NCBI GenBank assembly: GCA_003650975.1
Contig: QMSU01000004.1
Span: forward strand, 1-16,074
Source: Thermoplasmata archaeon
GTDB lineage: Archaea; Thermoplasmatota; E2; UBA202; JdFR-43
Direction: 5' to 3'
Length of the DNA: 16,074 bases
Each line of letters opens with the position of its first letter. The stretch's first letter is position 1. Shown piece by piece: positions 1 through 7,325 of this stretch. Under the pieces are notes generated by a model. That model had not been told where the DNA came from and did no database searches. It saw only the letters and a list, made by a program, of their open reading frames with translations. Position numbers and translations under genes: made by a program.

Positions 1-74
1 ATTTGAAAAAGTATTTAAACAGGATGTATTTTACTCCCGTTATCTTCCATTACATTTTTGAAAAAATCAGAAAA

Positions 75-83
75 CTATATAAA
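75..83 (+). promoter_or_regulatory. TATA box of the cdrS-ftsZ2 transcript
   Basis: The sequence ctatataaa follows the A-rich tract agaaaa, a plausible BRE. It predicts a start near 104-106, which coincides with the start of the inverted repeat at 105. This gives a leader of about 90 nt before the regulator, unlike the leaderless promoters elsewhere in the window. A second AT-rich element (tttatatta, 89-97) could give a start near 119. Confidence 0.55.
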
Positions 84-104
84 CCCCGTTTATATTATGG
101 TTGT

Positions 105-182
105 CGGACAAATGGGGTACAATGCTGGACAAACGAGGTCACGAGTAGGTCACAAGGATGTACGGAGAATGACATTTGTCCG
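105..182 (+). promoter_or_regulatory. Repeat-rich leader, possible RHH operator
   Basis: A perfect 10-bp inverted repeat is seen: CGGACAAATG at 105-114 and CATTTGTCCG at 173-182. GGACAAA recurs at 127-133, 21 bp from the first copy (two helical turns). AGGTCAC is directly repeated at 136-142 and 147-153, 11 bp apart (one turn). Helically phased repeats suit cooperative binding of ribbon-helix-helix dimers, so autoregulation by the adjacent gene is the simplest reading, but that is inference. In RNA the outer repeats would form a stem ending just before the Shine-Dalgarno at 184-188. Confidence 0.45.
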
Positions 183-198
183 CGAGGTTGGAAAATGA
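112..198 (+). CDS. Possible 28-codon upstream ORF overlapping the regulator start
   Basis: An ATG at 112 opens 28 codons ending in TGA at 196-198, which overlaps the regulator's ATG (195-197) as ATGA. The predicted transcription start near 105 would leave a leader of about 7 nt, so near-leaderless initiation is possible. The peptide is basic (several Arg and Lys) and matches no family I recognise. The ATG lies in the left arm of the inverted repeat, so a folded leader would hide it. It may be a coupling leader peptide or may occur by chance. Confidence 0.2.
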   Translation: MGYNAGQTRSRVGHKDVRRMTFVREVGK

Positions 199-419
199 AC
201 ACGCAAAAAATCACGATACGGTTGCCAAAGCAGCTCATTGACAAGGTAGACATGTTTATTGCCATGGGAGAATTCGGCTCGCGTTCGGAGGCACTGCGAC
301 GGGCACTCAGAGATTACCTCGAACAACTGGCCACTGTGTATGCTGAAAAGGCAGAATCATGGAAAAAACTTCAGGAACTGCACGAACTCTCAAAAGTGTT
401 TGAAGACATAGGTAAATAA
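195..419 (+). CDS. Ribbon-helix-helix transcriptional regulator, CdrS-like
   Basis: This 74-residue protein is a minimal RHH/CopG-type DNA-binding protein. The beta strand is residues 5-11 (KITIRLP), helix A about 13-26, and the turn-helix B 'GSRSEALRRALRDYL' about 28-42. A charged helical tail runs to residue 74. RHH proteins bind DNA as dimers through the paired strands. The frame stays open upstream, but the ATG at 195 is preferred: the RHH domain begins there and GAGGT at 184-188 sits 6 nt before it. It lies 61 bp upstream of ftsZ on the same strand. In haloarchaea a short RHH protein, CdrS, is encoded next to ftsZ2 and regulates it and other division genes. The same arrangement here supports a CdrS-like role by family and synteny. 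Identity as a true orthologue is inference; the RHH fold is secure. Confidence 0.85.
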   Translation: MNTQKITIRLPKQLIDKVDMFIAMGEFGSRSEALRRALRDYLEQLATVYAEKAESWKKLQELHELSKVFEDIGK

Positions 420-448
420 GGTAGTAATAGTCTTTCGGAGGGGATGGG

Positions 449-484
449 ATGCTATTGCTACCAGCTCAGGAGGAGAAAATATGA
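449..484 (+). CDS. Possible 11-codon ORF coupled to ftsZ
   Basis: Between the regulator and ftsZ lies a strong Shine-Dalgarno (GGAGGGG, 437-443). Five nt later an ATG opens the peptide MLLLPAQEEKI. Its TGA (482-484) overlaps the ftsZ ATG (481-483) as ATGA, and ftsZ's own AGGAGG lies inside the small ORF. This is the classical geometry for translational coupling. No function is known and it may be fortuitous. Confidence 0.25.
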   Translation: MLLLPAQEEKI

Positions 485-1554
485 AAAGCATAATTGAAAA
501 TGCTCTGAAATATGGAAACGACAGGCAGGTGGACTTTAAGGAATTCGGCGTCGCAAAAATTCTGGTAATCGGCGCCGGAGGAGCGGGAGGTAATACGGTA
601 ACGCGCCTCCACGAGATCGGCATTAACGGTGCGGAAACAATAGCCATCAACACCGACAAGCAGGCGCTGGATATGGCAAAGGCGAACAAAAAATTACTCA
701 TCGGCAAAAACATTACACGCGGACTTGGCGCAGGAGGCTACCCTGATGTTGCAAAACGATGTGCCGAAGAATCACGGGACGAGCTCGAGGAAATCATCGG
801 TGAACCTGACCTCGTGTTCATCACCGCCGGTATGGGGGGCGGCACGGGCACAGGCGCATCACCTATGATTGCAAAGATTGCGAAACGGCGCGGAGCCATC
901 GTGGTGGGCATGGTCTCCATACCCTTCAGGGTGGAACGTGGGAGAATGCTCAGGGCAGAACAGGGGCTGGATGCACTGCGAAAGGAGTGTGATTCCGTGG
1001 TAATACTGGATAACAACAAGCTGCTCGATTTTGTGCCACACCTTCCCGTGAACAAGGCATTTTCGGTCATGGATCAGCTGATAGCGGAGACCGTCAAGGG
1101 CATAGCAGAAACAATCGTCGAGCCCTCGCTGATAAACCTAGATTACGCAGATGTCAAGACAATCGTCACCGGAGGCGATGTGGCGGCCATGCTGTGGGGA
1201 GAAGGAGCCACCCGCGATGGACCGGAGGCCATGGCCAATGAGGCAATGCATCATCCATTGCTGGAGGTTGACTACAAGGGTGCCAAGGGATGTCTCATTC
1301 ACATCACCGGAGGACCCGATATGTCTCTGGAATTTGCGGAGAAGGTCGCAGAATACGTGACGGAGGAGCTTGACCCCTATGCCAATGTGATTCTCGGCTC
1401 ACGGGTGGATGAGAACTACAATGGGCGGTGCAGAATTATGGCCATAATGACCGGCGTTTCTTCACCCTACATTCTTTCTCCCAAGGACGAGGGTGGCGTG
1501 GTGCTTCCTCGATGGGAGAATGGGCAGAAAAACGGCATAGACCTGATCGGTTGA
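481..1554 (+). CDS. ftsZ: Cell division GTPase FtsZ (FtsZ2 type)
   Basis: This 357-residue tubulin-family GTPase polymerises into the division ring at mid-cell. The phosphate-binding GAGGAGGN is at residues 31-38 and the tubulin signature GGGTGTG at 119-125. The catalytic T7 loop NLDYADV is at 219-225, with N219, D221 and D224 present, so GTP hydrolysis should be intact. The stretch from LDNNKLLDFVP (176-186) to AFSVMDQLIAETVKGIAETI (193-212) resembles haloarchaeal FtsZ2 (constriction) more than FtsZ1 (scaffold), from memory of those sequences. After about residue 333 only a short linker remains, ending in a hydrophobic tail that may anchor partners. The start is preceded by AGGAGG at 468-473. 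It follows the CdrS-like gene and is probably co-transcribed with it. Length and motifs are normal for the family. Confidence 0.97.
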   Translation: MKSIIENALKYGNDRQVDFKEFGVAKILVIGAGGAGGNTVTRLHEIGINGAETIAINTDKQALDMAKANKKLLIGKNITRGLGAGGYPDVAKRCAEESRDELEEIIGEPDLVFITAGMGGGTGTGASPMIAKIAKRRGAIVVGMVSIPFRVERGRMLRAEQGLDALRKECDSVVILDNNKLLDFVPHLPVNKAFSVMDQLIAETVKGIAETIVEPSLINLDYADVKTIVTGGDVAAMLWGEGATRDGPEAMANEAMHHPLLEVDYKGAKGCLIHITGGPDMSLEFAEKVAEYVTEELDPYANVILGSRVDENYNGRCRIMAIMTGVSSPYILSPKDEGGVVLPRWENGQKNGIDLIG

Positions 1555-1557
1555 AAC

Positions 1558-1580
1558 ACCTTTTCCCTTTCTTTTTATTT
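1558..1580 (+). terminator. Pyrimidine-rich terminator after ftsZ
   Basis: Three T runs (TTTT, TTT, TTTTT) within an otherwise pyrimidine tract start a few bases after the ftsZ stop. Archaeal termination commonly uses such U-rich tracts without a hairpin. The tract touches the stop codon of the opposing nuclease gene, so the convergent genes share almost no spacer. Confidence 0.5.
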
Positions 1581-2799
1581 ATATGGTGATGGTATCGCCA
1601 TTGCTGGGGATATATACATTGGCAGAATGCAGTTCCTCTGCCATTGCCTCTGGATTATCTGAATGGACTATGACAACGTTTTCAGGTGAGCATGCCCGGA
1701 TGAACTGCACCAGTTCGCTGTGGCCGGCGTGCGCCGAAAAATCATAAAACTTTACCTGGCAGTCCACCTCTGTTTTCAGGCCATACAGGTCAATTTCTCT
1801 GTTTTCGAGGAGCATTCTCCCGTTGGTGCCCTCCACCTGATAGCCGGTGATGATAACCGCCGAGTGGGGATCGTGTTTGATTTTGTTGACGTACCAGAGC
1901 ACGGGGCCACCATTCATCATGCCACTGGTGGTGACAATGATGCCTGCATCCAGGGCAAGCTTTTTTCCCCGATTGGAATACACCACGTTGACCTCCCTGA
2001 ACATGCGGGAAAGTTTTTCTGGATAGCGAAGGTACTGGGGATATTTGAGCATGATTTCCGTGATTTTATGCCCCATCCCGTCAAGCCACACTTCATGTCC
2101 GCTCTCGTGAAGAATCAGTGCAAGTTCCTGCGTTCTGCCCACGGCAAAGGCGGGGACAATCACCTTTCCCCCCCGTTTCACAATATCGTCCACCTCATCA
2201 AGAAATTGCCTTTCGAGTTCCCTTCGCTCCGGATGCTCCACACCGGCATAGGTACACTCAACCAGGAGTGTATCACACTTCACCGGCCTAACCCCTCTGA
2301 TGAGATGCGTGTCGGTGGTGTTGATGTCAAAGGCGCATACCGCGGATTCGTCCACAAACTCGGCCATGAGAGAGCCGGGAATATGGCCTGCAGAATGGAA
2401 ATGTACCGGCAGCTCTCCTATCTCCATTTCCTCATCTTCCCCCACGTATGCAAATTTATTCATTGCCAGCTGAATCTCGGGTTCTCCGTAGGGGAAGGGA
2501 TGTCCTCTGGAATCTGCAATTTTCAGACTGTCCCGGTACAGCAGTTCCGCTATCTCTGCGGTCACCGGAGTGGAAAAAACCCTGGTATGGTAGCGACTGC
2601 ACAGCCAGGGAAACATGCCAGAGTGATCCAGATGGGCATGCGTGAGGATTGCATTGCTCACCGGCGGAGATTTAAGAGGGTATTCCGGGGGATTGCTGGG
2701 CGTGATGCCGTAATCAATCAGCACTGTGCCACGCTCAAACTCAGTGAAAAGGCCGAGTCTGCCCACTTCTCTTCCGCCACCGAGTACCGTTATCTTCAT
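1579..2799 (-). CDS. Beta-CASP metallo-beta-lactamase ribonuclease (aCPSF2-like)
   Basis: This is an MBL-fold nuclease with an inserted beta-CASP domain, 406 residues counted from the ATG at 2799. The frame extends to a TTG at 2820, but the conserved start 'MKITVLGGG' and lack of an SD for the TTG favour the ATG. Metal motifs are complete: HAHLDHSG (54-61), SAGHIPGS (136-143), D158 in FDIN. Beta-CASP motifs also look intact: E181 (ECTY), H357 (SAHAGHSE) and H379 (VHSDNPEAM). There are no N-terminal KH domains, which separates it from the termination factor aCPSF1/FttA. Size and motifs fit aCPSF2, an archaeal exo/endoribonuclease group, better than aRNase J. It acts on RNA in the cytoplasm. 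It lies 33 bp downstream of an ArsR-like regulator gene and is probably co-transcribed. One oddity is motif 4, AFDIN where related enzymes usually have a Gly before the Asp. The family is certain; the subgroup is inference. Confidence 0.9.
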   Translation of the reverse strand: MKITVLGGGREVGRLGLFTEFERGTVLIDYGITPSNPPEYPLKSPPVSNAILTHAHLDHSGMFPWLCSRYHTRVFSTPVTAEIAELLYRDSLKIADSRGHPFPYGEPEIQLAMNKFAYVGEDEEMEIGELPVHFHSAGHIPGSLMAEFVDESAVCAFDINTTDTHLIRGVRPVKCDTLLVECTYAGVEHPERRELERQFLDEVDDIVKRGGKVIVPAFAVGRTQELALILHESGHEVWLDGMGHKITEIMLKYPQYLRYPEKLSRMFREVNVVYSNRGKKLALDAGIIVTTSGMMNGGPVLWYVNKIKHDPHSAVIITGYQVEGTNGRMLLENREIDLYGLKTEVDCQVKFYDFSAHAGHSELVQFIRACSPENVVIVHSDNPEAMAEELHSANVYIPSNGDTITI

Positions 2800-2832
2800 T
2801 GTATATGGAGGGTAATGCAATAAGTACTACAT

Positions 2833-3339
2833 TTAATTTTCTTCAAAATGCTCTATTTTCATGCCCCGGTATTCCAGTTTGTCAGAGCGCTTGACGATGC
2901 ATCGCATCTGGACCGGAGTGAGGTTGAATTCTCTCTCTACCTCCCTACTCAATTCTCCCCCCTCCTTCACAAACTCGTAAATTTTCTGCTCCAGTTCTTT
3001 AAACTCCTCATCTCCCACAAGGATGACTGAAAACACATCCCGTATCATGTCTATGGATGTCATCACGTTGATATGAAATGCCGTATAAAATGCGTGATAT
3101 TCCTTTTTTGCCCTGCCTTCTTCCGACATCGCCCATCGCGTCTCAACCATTCTCACCTTCTCGAAAAAGATGAGGGCGTTTTTGCCCTCCTCTCCGAACT
3201 GTTCCTCAATCTGTTCCAGAGTCACCCAGTCGCTCGACACTTCGTTGAAAACCCTCCGTTTCACCTCGGTGTCGAATGCCCGTGAGAGCCACGAAAGGTC
3301 AGTGATATCATTAATGAGTTTGGCCTGCATCATAACCAT
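2833..3339 (-). CDS. ArsR-like winged-helix regulator with second C-terminal HTH
   Basis: This 168-residue protein is predicted to bind DNA. Residues about 22-70 (DTEVKRRVF ... WVTLEQIEEQFG ... KNALIFFEKVRMVETRW) form an ArsR-type winged helix. A beta-rich linker with 'YHAFYTAFHINV' follows (81-92). A second HTH-like segment spans about 128-160 (LSREVEREFNLTPVQMRCIVKRS). I see no cysteine or histidine metal-sensor cluster typical of bacterial ArsR, so the signal is unknown. Three in-frame ATGs lie at 3339, 3333 and 3330. A TATA-like ATTTAAGC (3354-3361) is 24-28 bp before the latter two, so leaderless starts there are more likely. The next gene is the beta-CASP nuclease, 33 bp on. Whether this regulates it is inference. 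Confidence 0.7.
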   Translation of the reverse strand: MVMMQAKLINDITDLSWLSRAFDTEVKRRVFNEVSSDWVTLEQIEEQFGEEGKNALIFFEKVRMVETRWAMSEEGRAKKEYHAFYTAFHINVMTSIDMIRDVFSVILVGDEEFKELEQKIYEFVKEGGELSREVEREFNLTPVQMRCIVKRSDKLEYRGMKIEHFEEN

Positions 3340-3353
3340 ATATGCAAAGTGAG

Positions 3354-3361
3354 CTTAAATT
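3354..3361 (-). promoter_or_regulatory. TATA-like promoter element for the ArsR-like gene
   Basis: On the minus strand the sequence reads aaATTTAAGC. Its centre is about 25-28 bp from the ATGs at 3333 and 3330, suggesting a leaderless message and a start slightly inside the longest frame. Confidence 0.4.
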
Positions 3362-3601
3362 TCTATGCCTTCCGCCGGAAAATCACCGTATGGTAATAAG
3401 GGATAACAGGTGAGGACAAAGGGTGAGATAATCACATGGATGAAGATGGTATAAGGGGATGGACATGCATTGCGGCCAGGCCACTAAAAGTGGGAACGCC
3501 CTCTGAATCATCATGATCGATCCGGCATCATTCATATGGAAGATGTGTGTGCTCCGGTATGATATCTTTTCGATACCGTGGTTCCTGCCCTTCAGACACA
3601 T

Positions 3602-4438
3602 TCACTTTCTCTGCGCAATGGCCACACCACATACTGCCACAAACCCCGCCGCAAGCGTGAGTGCCTTCATCTCCTCCTGCAGAAGCACGGCAGAGAAAAA
3701 AATGGAAAAGATGGGTATCAGAAATACAAAAAAGGAAAGTTTTGAAAGCTCCATTCTTTCCATGGCGGAGTACCAGAGTGTATAGGAGATAAAGGTGGTG
3801 AATATCGCAAGAAACAGGATGTAGGGGGCGCTTTCCGCAGCCATCGTTCCATGCTCGAAAAGGGCGGCTGGGAAAAGAAACAGAGTGCCAAATATGGATG
3901 AAAAGGCCACTATCTGAACCGGTGTGTATCCAAGGTTGAGTGTTCTTTTTGCCACAATGCCGCCGAGGGAATAACATATGGCGGACGAGAGCACCAGAAG
4001 GTTGCCGAAGAGGTCCCCCCCGCTCTGGGGGCTGGTGATGAAATAGGTTCCGCCCAGTGCAAGCAGGATGCCCAGCACCTTGTATCGGGTGATGGTTTCC
4101 TGCAGGAAGAAATAGGCCAGAATAACCGTGTATATGGGGCCCGTACTCTGCAAGAACCCGGTGATGTATGCGGAGGTGTACTGGAGACCAATGTTCTGGA
4201 GAATGGTGGGCGCTGTTACACTGATGATGCCGAGAAGGACGAAGTTTTTGATTTTTATGTGATAAAAATTTTTGTAAAAAAGCGAGAGGGAGAGAAAAAG
4301 GATGCTCGTGAGAAGGTATCGAAGGAATGCCAGAAGCACGGGAGATGCCCCCTCAAGGGCAATCTTGGTGATGGGAAACGATGTTCCCCAGAGGGCTGAT
4401 GCTGTCACGGCATAGAGTACAATGCTGCGTTTTTCCAT
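3602..4438 (-). CDS. EamA/DMT-superfamily transporter
   Basis: This 278-residue integral membrane protein has about ten hydrophobic helices arranged as two EamA repeats. The first begins 'ALWGTSFPITKIALEGASPVLLAFLRY', typical of DMT family members. The second begins near 'LLVLSSAICYSLGGIVAKRTL'. The DMT superfamily exports or exchanges metabolites such as amino acids, nucleosides and sugars; the substrate cannot be read from sequence. The very short C-terminus (AQRK) and total length are normal. A TATA element 26 bp upstream indicates a leaderless, separately transcribed gene. No neighbour points to a substrate. The spacer downstream (3340-3601) has no convincing gene. Confidence 0.88.
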   Translation of the reverse strand: MEKRSIVLYAVTASALWGTSFPITKIALEGASPVLLAFLRYLLTSILFLSLSLFYKNFYHIKIKNFVLLGIISVTAPTILQNIGLQYTSAYITGFLQSTGPIYTVILAYFFLQETITRYKVLGILLALGGTYFITSPQSGGDLFGNLLVLSSAICYSLGGIVAKRTLNLGYTPVQIVAFSSIFGTLFLFPAALFEHGTMAAESAPYILFLAIFTTFISYTLWYSAMERMELSKLSFFVFLIPIFSIFFSAVLLQEEMKALTLAAGFVAVCGVAIAQRK

Positions 4439-4460
4439 TGGTGGGTATATACAGACACCA

Positions 4461-4468
4461 TTAAAAGG
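4461..4468 (-). promoter_or_regulatory. TATA box of the DMT transporter
   Basis: Read on the minus strand as CCTTTTAA, centred 26 bp before the ATG at 4438, this predicts transcription starting at or next to the start codon. No Shine-Dalgarno is visible, consistent with a leaderless message. Confidence 0.55.
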
Positions 4469-4666
4469 TATTCATGGACGGTGATGTGCCTCACCCTCAC
4501 GCATTGCAGTCAGGAGAAGTACACTATCGAAAGGTTCCATACACTCCTCATTTTATACCCATATCATGGACAGCAAAATATGAATGGTAGATGAAGAAAG
4601 GGAAAGCATTCACGGTAGCTCCGTCTGTATACGGTATACACCATCTTCAGAAGGCGCTGGTACAGC

Positions 4667-6078
<1,412 letters not shown>

Positions 6079-6248
6079 TTACCATGATTTTCACCGTGTG
6101 CCATCTCCTCCACCCGAATTCATTCCACTTCCACCATCCCCGTGTATCCGATGGTTTTTCATAAAAAAGATGAGTGATACACGTGTTGTCCATGCCTCCG
6201 TTTCATTCTTTTTGTCCCGGGCTAAGAGAAAAATACGCAACAGCAAAC

Positions 6249-6256
6249 CATATAAG
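6249..6256 (+). promoter_or_regulatory. TATA box of a candidate small RNA
   Basis: The sequence CATATAAG follows the A-rich agcaaac. Its centre is about 25 bp upstream of position 6278, exactly where a 13-bp RNA stem begins. No ORF follows on this strand. Confidence 0.45.
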
Positions 6257-6277
6257 GCATGCGCCAATTACTGTACC

Positions 6278-6349
6278 GTGAGCTACCTCCACAGTAGTTT
6301 TTCAATCGCCTCCCCGGTTGTAAGACACGCCTCGTCGGGGGTGGCTCAC
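6278..6349 (+). ncRNA. Candidate 72-nt structured RNA with 13-bp closing stem
   Basis: The ends pair as 13 continuous base pairs: GTGAGCTACCTCC (6278-6290) with GGGGGTGGCTCAC (6337-6349), eleven Watson-Crick and two G-U. Inside, GGTTGT (6316-6321) can pair with ACACGCC (6325-6331) as a small arm. A competing GC-rich stem pairs GCCTCCCCG (6308-6316) with CGGGGGTGGC (6336-6345), so the RNA could switch between two folds. A TATA box is placed to start transcription at the first base of the stem. It does not fold as a tRNA (no U8, no TTCRANY loop) and lacks C/D boxes or an ACA tail. On the other strand it could act as a 3' structure of the membrane-protein mRNA. Function is unknown. Confidence 0.4.
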
Positions 6350-6393
6350 TTCATTCTCGCGAGGCATCAGAAGAATAGCAAAAGAGGTGCCGG

Positions 6394-6936
6394 TCAGTGT
6401 GCTGCCATCTCGAAAATGAAAATGAGTATCCAGGGAAGGATGAAATAGAAAATTGCAGCGACTGCATTCATCATAACATCCCGCGAAAAATATTCGGCGT
6501 GTTCCTCCTGCGCCAGGTCGCAGAACGCATGTTTTTGCAGCACATGTGCAAACACAAGATATATCTGATGAAAGGCAAATATGCTCAGTGAGAAGAAGAT
6601 GGAGGCAAATCCTATCGTCCAGTACACCTCTGAAGGGTTGACAAAGGATTGCACAAATGAGGAATCGTACCGTGACAGAAAATCCAGAGCGAAAAGAAAA
6701 TACGCAAATGGGAGCAGTATGAGAGTGAGGAATGATAGCACCATTCTGCACTGTTTGCATTTTTTCATCTGAGGAACGGTGAGTGTGACGTCTCTCATGG
6801 TGATTTCGCCATAGGTGAGTTTTCTCAGCGTGGCAAAGGGAAATGGTTGAAGTGCCTCAAGTCGCAGGAACATGAATCCGTACAGTACCGCAAAGAATAC
6901 CACGAAAACCTGCTGGAAGATGTTGAGTGAAACCAT
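6394..6936 (-). CDS. Hypothetical four-helix membrane protein
   Basis: I do not recognise a family for this 180-residue protein. Hydrophobic helices lie at about 6-24, 65-85, 105-130 and 155-177. A soluble loop (25-64) contains the cysteine pair CKQC (60-63) with neighbouring lysines, which may bind metal or be redox active. The frame is open further to an ATG at 7089. The ATG at 6936 is preferred because a TATA-rich element (6954-6970) lies at leaderless distance and the upstream extension looks like translated intergenic DNA. It stands alone on the minus strand; the candidate structured RNA at 6278-6349 lies just beyond its stop. Confidence 0.65.
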   Translation of the reverse strand: MVSLNIFQQVFVVFFAVLYGFMFLRLEALQPFPFATLRKLTYGEITMRDVTLTVPQMKKCKQCRMVLSFLTLILLPFAYFLFALDFLSRYDSSFVQSFVNPSEVYWTIGFASIFFSLSIFAFHQIYLVFAHVLQKHAFCDLAQEEHAEYFSRDVMMNAVAAIFYFILPWILIFIFEMAAH

Positions 6937-6953
6937 GAGGATAAATGAGCAAA

Positions 6954-6970
6954 AATATATAAGTATATGC
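6954..6970 (-). promoter_or_regulatory. TATA element of the four-helix membrane protein gene
   Basis: On the minus strand this reads GCATATACTTATATATT, two overlapping TATA-like cores about 20-32 bp before the ATG at 6936. It supports the shorter start and a leaderless transcript. Confidence 0.45.
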
Positions 6971-7138
6971 CATAGGGGGAGGGAAAAAGGAGGGAGAGGG
7001 AGGGTAAGCAAAAAAGAGTGTCCCTCCTTTTTGAGTGTCACTGAAGTGTTCTCACCGCATGTGCCCACCGAAGGGCGCTGTATTGACATGCCGGTGATGA
7101 CACTTGTGCCCTGTTATCAGATAATAAATGTTCCAGAA

Positions 7139-7177
7139 GTATATAAAGCAGGGGAGGGATTGCACGGGTATATAAAA
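7139..7177. promoter_or_regulatory. Pair of near-identical TATA elements, orientation uncertain
   Basis: GTATATAAA occurs at 7139-7147 and again at 7168-7176, 29 bp apart. On the plus strand they would start transcripts near 7168 and 7198 with no clear ORF. On the minus strand the second reads GAAAGTTTTATATA, a good BRE-TATA, and could give a longer leader to the membrane-protein gene. Confidence 0.35.
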
Positions 7178-7297
7178 CTTTCTGTTTGTGTGCGAACTAT
7201 CCTGAGAAAAATGAGGGGCATGTTTCTATTGGCATACCGCATCCTTTCAAGAGAAGAGCATATAACTGTACTCATCTTTGCGGCGTACTCATCAACC

Positions 7298-7305
7298 TTT
7301 ATATA
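7298..7305 (+). promoter_or_regulatory. TATA box of the PA14-like protein gene
   Basis: TTTATATA is centred about 25 bp before the ATG at 7326, predicting a leaderless message and fixing the start downstream of the longest open frame. Confidence 0.6.
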
Positions 7306-7325
7306 GTGAGAACACACTTTTTACC

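Larger units (their letters stand above)
6937..7325. other. Non-coding divergent interval with several TATA elements
   Basis: This 389-bp stretch separates two divergent genes. It holds their promoters plus two extra strong TATA-like elements at 7139-7147 and 7168-7176. No reading frame in it looks like a protein by composition or start signals. Confidence 0.5.

Noticed and set aside
3..194. N-terminal extension of the RHH gene to position 3
   Set aside because: The extra 64 residues show no domain and cross the predicted TATA box and repeat array. The ATG at 195 has a well-spaced SD and starts at the RHH strand.
1720..2823. A 367-codon open frame on the plus strand
   Set aside because: It lies wholly antisense to the beta-CASP nuclease, whose motifs are complete, and its translation is rich in His, Cys and Phe without domain patterns. 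It is a shadow of the real gene's codon bias.
3396..3413. Resemblance to the I-SceI homing endonuclease site (AGGGATAACAGG core)
   Set aside because: Only a 12-base core matches; the flanks differ and there is no intron, intein or endonuclease gene nearby. Chance match.
3383..3601. 72-codon minus-strand frame starting right after the DMT transporter stop
   Set aside because: No SD, no recognisable pattern, and many His, Cys and Leu residues typical of translated non-coding DNA.
4628..4638. GTATACGGTATAC-like symmetry near the pyrI stop
   Set aside because: Two short self-complementary hexamers separated by one base; too short and isolated to support an operator or terminator.
6278..6349. 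tRNA or tRNA-Sec in the 72-nt hairpin element
   Set aside because: Length and closing stem are suggestive, but the 13-bp stem is continuous, and there is no U8, no D or T arm, no TTCRANY loop and no plausible anticodon arm.
6937..7089. Longer start (ATG at 7089) for the four-helix membrane protein
   Set aside because: No SD precedes it, the added 51 residues look non-coding, and a TATA-rich element sits just before the ATG at 6936. Kept only as a possibility because TATA elements also lie upstream of 7089.
7092..7205. Box C/D small RNA (GTGATGA at 7092, CTGA at 7202)
   Set aside because: The boxes are about 110 nt apart with no internal D'/C' pair and no terminal stem; archaeal C/D RNAs are about half that length.
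7117..7317. 66-codon minus-strand frame in the divergent spacer
   Set aside because: It runs across the promoters of the flanking gene and through both extra TATA elements, with no start signal.
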